NCBI GenBank assembly: GCA_003499955.1
Contig: DNRP01000040.1
Span: forward strand, 24,404-29,500
Direction of reading: 5' to 3'
Length of the DNA: 5,097 nt
Origin: Cyanobacteria bacterium UBA9971
Lineage (GTDB): Bacteria > Cyanobacteriota > Vampirovibrionia > Gastranaerophilales > UBA9971
Part shown: in pieces, positions 1 through 4,672 of the stretch
How positions within the stretch are numbered: position 1 is the first letter of the stretch
How the letters are laid out: every line of letters begins with the position of its first letter
Made by a program: the position numbers and the translations under genes
The notes under the pieces: model-generated
Databases searched by the model: none
Told to the model about the DNA's origin: nothing
The model's input: the letters and a program-made list of their open reading frames with translations, nothing else

Positions 1-791
1 CAAATTCCTTCAATAAAATCTTTTTTTACGGTTAATGTGTCTGTAACAAAGTTTATTTCCTCTATTCTGTATTTATTTATTACTTCTTCTATTTCATCCA
101 CTACGGATTTAGAACTTCTAAATCTGAATTTTTTATCTGAGGGTTGTTTAAAACAAAAACCGCAGGTAAATGGGCAACCTCTACCTGCACAGACCGTGGT
201 AAGTCTTCCTTTTGATATTAAAGAAAAATATTTTTCGTATGGTAACAAATCTCTTGCAGGAAAAGGAAATTCATCAATATTTTCATGAATATACGGAGCA
301 TTCATTATAATTTCTTTTTCCGCATTTTTATAAACCAGACCGGGAACTTCTTTAAAGTCTTTTTCTCCCTGCAAAGCCTGAACAAGTTTTAACGTAGGAT
401 ATTCGCCTTCACCGCGTATGCCGAAATCAATAAAATCAAACCCCAAAGTTTCAACAGGCATGGCATTAATATGAGGACCTCCCATTACAACATAACATCC
501 GCAACTTTTAGCAAGTTTTGCTACTTTTAAATCCTCATGTATATTGGGGGTCATACTTGTAATACCCACCAAATCGGGTTTAATTTGCTCTATTTTTTGT
601 TTTATCTCAGTTAAAGAAAGATTCTCTGCTTCTGCATCGAGAATAGAAACAGAAATCCGATTTTCTCTAAGATAAGAAGCTATATAAGCAAGACCTAACG
701 GCATAACACAGCCTACTTCGTCAGACAAACTGGCAGGAAGGCGGGTATTGCTCATATTTGAAGGTTTTGATCTAATTAATAATACTTTCAT
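1..791 (-). CDS. B12-binding domain radical SAM protein, partial (C-terminal part outside window)
   Basis: The first 263 codons are present and the gene continues past the left edge. Residues 1-145 look like a cobalamin-binding Rossmann domain: MKVLLIRSKP start, PLGLAYIASYL at 31-41, DLVGITSMTPN at 73-83, and the GGPH turn at 104-107. The His-on cobalamin motif DxHxxG is not seen, which is usual for this enzyme class. A radical SAM domain follows, with the iron-sulfur motif CxxxCxxC as C206, C210 and C213 (GRGCPFTCGFCFKQP), and EINFVTDTLT at 245-254 as the next conserved strand. Such proteins use S-adenosylmethionine plus cobalamin for methylations or ring and carbon-skeleton changes; the substrate here is unknown. 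The ATG lies inside the end of the glycosyltransferase gene (20-bp overlap) and has only a weak, distant AAAGG upstream, so translation is probably coupled. Its place in the operon suggests a lipid or glycan substrate, by inference only. Confidence 0.92.
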   Translation of the reverse strand, partial: MKVLLIRSKPSNMSNTRLPASLSDEVGCVMPLGLAYIASYLRENRISVSILDAEAENLSLTEIKQKIEQIKPDLVGITSMTPNIHEDLKVAKLAKSCGCYVVMGGPHINAMPVETLGFDFIDFGIRGEGEYPTLKLVQALQGEKDFKEVPGLVYKNAEKEIIMNAPYIHENIDEFPFPARDLLPYEKYFSLISKGRLTTVCAGRGCPFTCGFCFKQPSDKKFRFRSSKSVVDEIEEVINKYRIEEINFVTDTLTVKKDFIEGI

Positions 792-1587
792 TGAGTGTTT
801 GTAAACCTTTGATTTGTTTCGTATTCTCTTTTTTGTTTATTTTTTTTGAAAATAATAAAGAATTGACAAGTCCAATTTTTGCAAATCTATAGGTAAAAGC
901 TACTTTAAAAACCCCTAAACCGTATTTAATACTATTCCATAAGCTTATGGAAGAAGCTTCCGGAAAATAATGAGTGGGGCAACTAACTTCTCCTATTGGA
1001 TAACCAAGCCATAATATTTGAGCAAGGACTTCATTATCAAAAATAAAACCATCCGAATTTTTTTCTAACGGAAGATTCTCAAGTAATTCTCTGGAAAATG
1101 CTCTATATCCTGTATGGTATTCTGAAAGATTAGCTCCCAGTATAAAATTTTCACTTTCAGTAAGAATTCTGTTTATTATATATTTCCAAAGAGGCATTCC
1201 TCCTTTTAAAGTTTCTCCTCCAAGTATTCTTGATCCTAAAACACAATGATAAAGATTGTTTACAATCATTCCTGCCATTGCCGGAATAAGTTTTGGAGTA
1301 TATTGATAATCGGGATGCACCATTATTACAATATCAGCCCCTTCTTGAAGGGCTAAATTATAGCAGGACTTTTGATTTCCACCATAGCCTTTATTTTTTT
1401 CATGGAGATGAATTTTAACATTATTAAGGGTATTAGCTATATTTAATGTGTCATCACTGCTTGCATCATCAACTATAATCACAAGATCAACAATTTCCTG
1501 ATCCATAACCTCTTCATAGGTTTTAATCAAAGTTTTAGCGGCATTATATGCCGGCATCACCACAATAATTTTCTTACCCTTAAGCAT
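772..1587 (-). CDS. Glycosyltransferase family 2, DPM1/polyprenyl-phosphate-sugar synthase-like
   Basis: This 271-aa GT-A fold protein should transfer a sugar from a nucleotide donor, probably at the inner face of the membrane. The N-terminus is typical: IIVVMPAYNAAKTL (7-20), then IIVDDASSDDT (37-47) for nucleotide binding, and KNKGYGGNQ (64-72). The metal-binding acidic motif is in VHPDYQY (90-96, D93). Further family marks are GSR (118-120), YHTGYRAFSR (157-166) and FIFDNEVLAQ (181-190, candidate catalytic acid D184 or E186). There are no C-terminal membrane helices, unlike GtrB or ArnC types, so it resembles the short soluble DPM1 class. Start at 1587 is supported by AAGAAGGA just upstream, overlapping the stop of the preceding nucleotidyltransferase gene (9-bp gap). 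It sits directly after genes that would make its activated sugar donor. Acceptor and sugar are not readable. Confidence 0.92.
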   Translation of the reverse strand: MLKGKKIIVVMPAYNAAKTLIKTYEEVMDQEIVDLVIIVDDASSDDTLNIANTLNNVKIHLHEKNKGYGGNQKSCYNLALQEGADIVIMVHPDYQYTPKLIPAMAGMIVNNLYHCVLGSRILGGETLKGGMPLWKYIINRILTESENFILGANLSEYHTGYRAFSRELLENLPLEKNSDGFIFDNEVLAQILWLGYPIGEVSCPTHYFPEASSISLWNSIKYGLGVFKVAFTYRFAKIGLVNSLLFSKKINKKENTKQIKGLQTLNESIIN

Positions 1588-1596
1588 AATTCCTTC

Positions 1597-2322
1597 TTAA
1601 AATTTTATTTCCCCATTTTCATAATCTAATTTTAACATAGAATATCTTTCTACAGAATCAACAGCACAACGATAGCCTGATAATGGCTGTGCATATAGAC
1701 TTTCCAGCCGCATAATTTTTGGAAATATATCTTTAGGAAAGTCGCTAAACCCTTCGGGGATTAAGTCCAAAACTTTTTTATCAAAACAATAAATACCGGA
1801 ATTAACCCACTTTTGGGTTTTTAATTTTAATTGATCTTCTGATGGTCTTTCAACAAATTTAACAACTCTGTTGTCATTGTTAATTTCAACTATACTGTTG
1901 GATTTGCTTCTTTCATGGACAATTATTGAAGCTAAAGCTTTTTCTTTTGATTTATGAAAGCTGATTAAATCCGAATAATTTAAGTTCGTCAAAATATCGC
2001 CATAAATTACCAGAAAATTTTTTGCCTGTATTAAAGTATTTTCAACCTTTTTAATTGCACCGGAAGTTCCGAGAGGCTGGTCTTCGTAACTATATAAGAT
2101 TTCAACACCAAATTTTTCACCGTTTCCAAAGTAAGAAGTAATTTGCTCAGGCAAATAATGAAGATTTATTATTATTTTGGTTATTCCAAAGCTCTTTAAA
2201 TGGCTTATAGTATGCTCCAAAATTGGTTTATCGCCTATTTTCAGCATGGGCTTGGGGGTATCTTTGGTTAATTCGTTTAATCTTGTGCCAAATCCGGCGC
2301 ATAGAATCATTGCATAGGTCAT
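1597..2322 (-). CDS. Sugar-1-phosphate nucleotidyltransferase (HddC-like)
   Basis: This 241-aa NTP_transferase family protein joins a sugar 1-phosphate to a nucleotide, releasing pyrophosphate. The signature is complete: LCAGFGTRL (7-15) with KDTPKPML (20-27) for nucleotide phosphate binding, EDQPLGTSGAI (80-90) for base and sugar contacts, IYGDIL (106-111) with metal-binding D109, and VNSGIYCF (173-180). DFPKDIFP (194-201) and VDSVERY (221-227, replacing the common DIGTPERY, with D222 the likely second metal ligand) complete the fold. It has no acyltransferase C-terminal domain, so it is not GlmU. The best guess is D-glycero-D-manno-heptose 1-phosphate guanylyltransferase (HddC) because a GmhB-type phosphatase lies directly upstream; mannose-1-P or glucose-1-P specificity cannot be excluded. 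Its ATG overlaps the upstream stop by 4 bp (ATGA), and a weak AAGAGAG lies 8 nt ahead. Confidence 0.92.
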   Translation of the reverse strand: MTYAMILCAGFGTRLNELTKDTPKPMLKIGDKPILEHTISHLKSFGITKIIINLHYLPEQITSYFGNGEKFGVEILYSYEDQPLGTSGAIKKVENTLIQAKNFLVIYGDILTNLNYSDLISFHKSKEKALASIIVHERSKSNSIVEINNDNRVVKFVERPSEDQLKLKTQKWVNSGIYCFDKKVLDLIPEGFSDFPKDIFPKIMRLESLYAQPLSGYRCAVDSVERYSMLKLDYENGEIKF

Positions 2323-2891
2323 TTTATAATCTCTCTTAATTCAGATATATTATTTATCAAAAAATCGGGTTTTAAGCTTTCATCTGTTTTCATGTCTGAT
2401 ATTATAGGTTTTTCGGTATGTTTGCCTGTTAAACAATGAATAGTTTTGCATCCTGCAAGGCTTCCTGCTGTTATATCAGACATTCTGTCGCCTATCATAT
2501 AACTTTTATTTAAATTAATATTAAATTCTTTACTTGCAGCAAGTATCATTCCGGGATGAGGTTTTCTGCATTCGCAATTAATCCTGTATTTTTCAACATT
2601 TGCGTTTGGATGATGCGGGCAATAATAAATTTTATCTATAATTGCATCGGGATTTTGTTTTGTTAAAAGTTTTTTATACGCTTCATTTATTTGCAAAAGT
2701 TTATCTTCAGGCATCATTCCCCTTGCAACTGCCGCCTGATTTGTGATTATAAATATTTTAAAACCCAAAATGCGGCAGTAAGCTATTATATCAGGAGTTT
2801 TTTCATACAAAACCACGTCATTTATATCAGTAATAAAATCTTTATCAATATTCAAAACCCCGTCACGGTCAAAGAAAATTGCTTTATTCAT
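2319..2891 (-). CDS. gmhB: HAD-family phosphatase, D-glycero-D-manno-heptose 1,7-bisphosphate phosphatase type (GmhB)
   Basis: This 190-aa protein has the full GmhB pattern. HAD motif I is FFDRDGVLN (6-14) with nucleophile D8 and acid/base D10. Motif II is ITNQAAVARG (49-58, T50). The zinc-loop ligands are C91 and H93 (YYCPHHPN) with C106 and C108 (NCECRKPHPGM). K110 is the motif III lysine, and motif IV is MIGDRMSDITAG (132-143, D135 and D139). The length equals that of the family. The known reaction removes the C7 phosphate from heptose 1,7-bisphosphate, feeding a nucleotidyltransferase, and such a gene follows immediately. I chose the ATG at 2891 because motif I begins 6 residues later and AAAGGAAAAGG lies 6 nt upstream; an in-frame ATG at 2981 would add 30 residues with no domain. 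The heptose isomerase and kinase are not in the window. A related bisphosphatase or histidinol-phosphatase-like role is less likely. Confidence 0.9.
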   Translation of the reverse strand: MNKAIFFDRDGVLNIDKDFITDINDVVLYEKTPDIIAYCRILGFKIFIITNQAAVARGMMPEDKLLQINEAYKKLLTKQNPDAIIDKIYYCPHHPNANVEKYRINCECRKPHPGMILAASKEFNINLNKSYMIGDRMSDITAGSLAGCKTIHCLTGKHTEKPIISDMKTDESLKPDFLINNISELREIIK

Positions 2892-2897
2892 TTTAAA

Positions 2898-2908
2898 CCT
2901 TTTCCTTT
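2898..2908 (-). promoter_or_regulatory. Ribosome binding site deciding the GmhB start
   Basis: On the minus strand this reads AAAGGAAAAGG, two overlapping purine-rich Shine-Dalgarno-like stretches, 6 nt before the ATG at 2891. It favours this start over the in-frame ATG at 2981, which lies inside the upstream small gene. Confidence 0.7.
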
Positions 2909-2923
2909 CGGTTAAATTATAGC

Positions 2924-3100
2924 TTAAAATAAAGCTCTTATTTTTCTGAATTTTCTTCCGATTATTTCCAGCAAATAACATGCCGAAGTCGTTTTTTGTT
3001 CCGCTTCCTGTTGTTTTAAGGAGTTATACAGAATTTCTACAAGCATATCAGCTTCCAGCGTTAATTCGTCAAGTTTGTCAATTATTTTATTTTTTTTCAT
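2924..3100 (-). CDS. Small hypothetical protein, 58 aa, helical
   Basis: I do not recognise this protein. It is short and charged, starting MKKNKIIDKLDELTLEADML and ending GRKFRKIRALF. The spacing of hydrophobic residues (I, L, M, V at 3-4 residue intervals over positions 6-26 and again in 40-52) suggests two amphipathic helices joined by a polar QQEAEQKTTS linker (29-38). There is no signal peptide or membrane segment. The start at 3100 is chosen because AGAGGA lies 6 nt upstream; a longer form from 3142 would begin inside a repeat module and add 14 unlikely residues. It is first in the minus-strand operon, 32 bp before GmhB. A role in the glycan pathway is only suggested by position, and it could be an unrelated or regulatory small protein. 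Confidence 0.65.
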   Translation of the reverse strand: MKKNKIIDKLDELTLEADMLVEILYNSLKQQEAEQKTTSACYLLEIIGRKFRKIRALF

Positions 3101-3106
3101 GATTTT

Positions 3107-3112
3107 TCCTCT
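3107..3112 (-). promoter_or_regulatory. Ribosome binding site deciding the small-gene start
   Basis: It reads AGAGGA on the minus strand, 6 nt ahead of the ATG at 3100. It is the best Shine-Dalgarno match near this gene and supports the 58-aa form over the 72-aa form. Confidence 0.7.
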
Positions 3113-3135
3113 TGCTGTTGATTCAATGGAAACAG

Positions 3136-3172
3136 TTGTCATTGCGAGCGACTAACAGGAGCGTGGCAATCC
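3136..3172 (+). repeat. Intergenic hairpin repeat module A (TGTCATTGCGAG type)
   Basis: This begins TTGTCATTGCGAGCG and ends GCGTGGCAATCC. ATTGC at 3141-3145 can pair with GCAAT at 3166-3170, with the middle as a large loop. It shares TGTCATT and GAG with module B but has its own core, so it looks like a second subtype. From memory, strings of this kind are dispersed in the intergenic regions of several bacterial genomes. Confidence 0.7.
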
Positions 3173-3190
3173 AAAAATATATTTCGTCTT

Positions 3191-3222
3191 TGTCATTCTG
3201 AGGGCTTTAGCCCGAAGAATCT
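3191..3222 (+). repeat. Intergenic hairpin repeat module B (TGTCATTCTGAG type)
   Basis: It starts TGTCATTCTGAG and ends CGAAGAATCT. It folds as a symmetric hairpin: ATTCT (3195-3199) pairs with AGAAT (3216-3220), then GA faces GA as a tandem mismatch, then GGGC (3202-3205) pairs with GCCC (3210-3213) around a TTTA loop. Its ends match module C in opposite orientation. Confidence 0.8.
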
Positions 3223-3260
3223 ATCCGATTCTCAACAAATGCTTAAATCCCGAGAAAGAC

Positions 3261-3287
3261 AGATCCTTCGCTCTGCTCAGGATGACA
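3261..3287 (-). repeat. Intergenic hairpin repeat module C, inverted copy of B type
   Basis: On the minus strand it starts TGTCATCCTGAG and ends CGAAGGATCT. Folding follows module B: ATCCT pairs with AGGAT, GA faces GA, and a short GC/GC stem closes an AGA loop. The T-to-C and A-to-G differences from module B fall on paired positions. Confidence 0.8.
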
Positions 3288-3313
3288 TTAGTTGGTTTTT
3301 ATCCACGCCAGAG

Positions 3314-3340
3314 AGATGCTGAATCAAGTTCAGCATGACA
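3314..3340 (-). repeat. Intergenic hairpin repeat module D, diverged copy
   Basis: On the minus strand it starts TGTCATGCTGAA and ends TTCAGCATCT. It has an 8-bp perfect stem, ATGCTGAA (plus-strand 3316-3323) with TTCAGCAT (3329-3336), around a 5-nt loop. It has the same TGTCAT and ATCT ends and 27-nt length as module C, and the same orientation. Confidence 0.75.
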
Positions 3341-3362
3341 GTCATTTTTATGTTAAAATTCA

Positions 3363-3382
3363 ATGATAATATTTTAAATCAT
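3363..3382. promoter_or_regulatory. Candidate operator, inverted repeat ATGAT-N10-ATCAT
   Basis: ATGAT (3363-3367) and ATCAT (3378-3382) are perfect inverted half-sites whose centres are 15 bp apart. They cover the -10 box and start point of the leftward promoter. It is a plausible site for the neighbouring helix-turn-helix protein, but short AT-rich inverted repeats arise easily by chance. Confidence 0.35.
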
Positions 3383-3399
3383 CTATTGAAATATGTCAA
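3371..3399 (-). promoter_or_regulatory. Leftward sigma70-like promoter for the minus-strand operon
   Basis: On the minus strand a perfect -35 TTGACA (3399-3394) is followed by a 17-bp spacer and a -10 TAAAAT (3376-3371, five of six matches). Transcription should start near 3364, giving the first gene at 3100 an untranslated leader of about 264 nt that includes repeat modules D, C, B and A. Confidence 0.75.
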
Positions 3400-3414
3400 G
3401 CGGTATTGTGTAAT
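3386..3414 (+). promoter_or_regulatory. Rightward sigma70-like promoter for the regulator operon
   Basis: TTGAAA (3386-3391), a 17-bp spacer and TGTAAT (3409-3414) match the consensus at five of six positions in each box. Start of transcription is expected near 3421, only about 6 nt before the ATG at 3427. It interlocks with the leftward promoter: each spacer contains the other's -35 box. Confidence 0.65.
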
Positions 3415-3426
3415 TTGTAAGATAAT

Positions 3427-3765
3427 ATGAATATAAAACAAACACAGCAAAAAATAAGCCAATTAAAAGAAAAAGTTATAATTAAATCAGAACTCGCAAG
3501 GGCTCTTGGTTTTTCTCGTCAATATATAAGTCAATTATTTGAAAATAACAAAGAATTGTCACCTGACAAAATTCAACGATTGGAAAAATATTTTGGAGTT
3601 TCCTTGGAAAAAACACAGGACAAACCAAGTCCGGAAGCAGATGCTGACATAAAACAGGTTATGGAACTTTATGTTAAATTCCGTGATAATAAAGATATAG
3701 AAGCCGGTGAGTTTCTGGAAGAAAAAATACATTTAATGCTTAAAATCCTTAAAAGTCAAAAGTAA
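3427..3765 (+). CDS. XRE/Cro-like helix-turn-helix transcriptional regulator
   Basis: This 112-aa DNA-binding protein has an N-terminal helix-turn-helix at about 18-40: IKSELARALGFSRQYISQLF, where SELARALG is the first helix and SRQYISQLF the recognition helix. LSPDKIQRLEKYFGVSLE (44-61) completes the XRE-type bundle. After a polar linker with PSPEADAD (67-74) comes a helical C-terminal region (75-112, KQVMELYVKF and EEKIHLMLKILK) that may dimerise. The family binds short palindromes and usually represses. It is first in the plus-strand operon, 6 nt before the epimerase gene, and adjoins the divergent promoter pair, so control of itself and the minus-strand operon is a fair inference. No strong Shine-Dalgarno precedes the ATG (only TAAG). 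It could instead be a phage- or antitoxin-derived regulator, but no toxin or phage gene is visible. Confidence 0.88.
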   Translation: MNIKQTQQKISQLKEKVIIKSELARALGFSRQYISQLFENNKELSPDKIQRLEKYFGVSLEKTQDKPSPEADADIKQVMELYVKFRDNKDIEAGEFLEEKIHLMLKILKSQK

Positions 3766-3771
3766 TCCCTG

Positions 3772-4659
3772 ATGAAAAAGAAAATTTTATTGACGGGCGG
3801 GAGCGGTTTTGTAGGAAAAAATATTCTTGAATCATATCTTGCCGAAAAATATGAAATAATAGCTCCTCCAAGAACAGAGCTTAATCTTTTTGATGAAGAC
3901 AGCGTTGATGAGTTTTTTTTAAACAAAAAATTTGACATAATTATTCACGCTGCCTGCAAACCTGGTCATAGGAACGCCAAAGATCTTTCAAAGCTTTATT
4001 GCTCAAATACAAAAATGTTTTTTCATCTTGTAAAACATTCTGATAAATTTGAAAGAATGATAAATCTGGGCTCGGGAGCAATTTATGACAACAAAAATTA
4101 CAAGCCCAAAATGAAAGAAGAGTATTTCGGGCAAAATATTCCGCAGGACGAACATGGCTTTTGTAAGTACGTAACAGGCAAGTATATTCTTCAATTTGAC
4201 AAAGTTGTTGATTTAAGGATTTTCGGACTTTTTGGAAAATACGAGGACTATGCCATAAGATTTATTTCCAATGCAATCTGCAAAACCCTTTTTGATCTAC
4301 CTATAACCATAAAACAAAACCGCAAATTTGATTATGTTTATATAAATGATTTAATGCCTGTGCTCGAACATTTCATTGAAAATAAGCCAAAATATAATGC
4401 GTATAATGTTACGCCCGATGAGTCAATAGAACTTTATGAGCTGGTTGAAAAAATAAGAGAAATATCCGACAAAAATCTGTCAATTATTGTTAAAGAAGAA
4501 GGTTTGGGGCTTGAATACAGCGGAGATAATTCCCTTTTAAAAAATGAAATAAAAAATTTAAAATTTACAGAAATTGATAAAGCGATAAAAGAGTTATATG
4601 AATGGTATAATCAAAATCACAGGATAATTAACAAAGATTGTCTTCTTTTGGATAAGTGA
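3772..4659 (+). CDS. NAD-dependent epimerase/dehydratase family protein (extended SDR)
   Basis: This 295-aa extended short-chain dehydrogenase should act on a nucleotide sugar with NAD(P). The cofactor glycine motif TGGSGFVG is at 8-15, very near the start, which supports this ATG. DIIIHAAC (55-62) is the usual strand after the cofactor fold, and INLGSGAIYD (97-106) matches the active-site serine region (S101). The expected YGxSK site aligns best with HGFCK (128-132): K132 is kept but the catalytic tyrosine appears as H128. A YxxxK also occurs at Y133-K137, five residues later. DLRIFGLFGKYED (147-159) and RKFDYVYINDL (184-194) are typical substrate-domain segments. It starts 6 nt after the regulator stop without a clear ribosome site, so coupling is likely, and it is followed by a NeuB-family gene after 13 nt. 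It may be an epimerase, a dehydratase or a reductase; the exact reaction is unknown. Confidence 0.9.
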   Translation: MKKKILLTGGSGFVGKNILESYLAEKYEIIAPPRTELNLFDEDSVDEFFLNKKFDIIIHAACKPGHRNAKDLSKLYCSNTKMFFHLVKHSDKFERMINLGSGAIYDNKNYKPKMKEEYFGQNIPQDEHGFCKYVTGKYILQFDKVVDLRIFGLFGKYEDYAIRFISNAICKTLFDLPITIKQNRKFDYVYINDLMPVLEHFIENKPKYNAYNVTPDESIELYELVEKIREISDKNLSIIVKEEGLGLEYSGDNSLLKNEIKNLKFTEIDKAIKELYEWYNQNHRIINKDCLLLDK

Positions 4660-4672
4660 GAGTATAAACAAG

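Larger units (their letters stand above)
3191..3287. repeat. Inverted pair of modules B and C (MITE-like or REP-pair structure)
   Basis: Modules B and C face each other over 97 bp and can pair end to end. A further inner match, TTCTC (3229-3233) with GAGAA (3252-3256), lies between them and leaves a loop of about 18 nt. No coding capacity and no clear target-site duplication are visible, so a mobile origin is only inferred. Confidence 0.6.
3101..3426. other. Divergent intergenic region with hairpin repeats and promoters
   Basis: These 326 bp separate the minus-strand and plus-strand operons and contain no convincing gene. From left to right they hold the small-gene ribosome binding site, repeat modules A to D (3136-3340), and an AT-rich promoter block (3363-3426). 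The repeat part is visibly richer in G and C than the flanking genes, which suggests a separate origin. No known riboswitch or tRNA-like fold was recognised. Confidence 0.8.

Noticed and set aside
37..288. Plus-strand open frame of 83 codons
   Set aside because: It lies wholly opposite the radical SAM gene, overlapping the CxxxCxxC coding region, and has no family features or ribosome site.
2691..2915. Plus-strand open frame of 74 codons
   Set aside because: It is antisense to the GmhB gene, whose motifs are intact over the same bases.
3136..3340. CRISPR array
   Set aside because: The modules differ in sequence, orientation and spacing, and the spacers are not of even length.
3316..3348. 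Rho-independent terminator (module D stem with a nearby T run)
   Set aside because: The five-T run begins about 8 nt after the stem instead of directly following it, and no plus-strand gene ends upstream; the hairpin is better explained as one of the repeat family.
3101..3364. Known riboswitch, including a cobalamin riboswitch for the B12 enzyme
   Set aside because: No conserved riboswitch core was seen; the pairing present is accounted for by the repeat modules.
3756..3938. Minus-strand open frame of 60 codons
   Set aside because: It is antisense to the start of the epimerase gene with its clear TGGSGFVG motif; composition is that of reversed coding sequence.
4003..4194. Minus-strand open frame of 63 codons
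   Set aside because: It is antisense to the epimerase active-site region; no start signal or recognisable protein.
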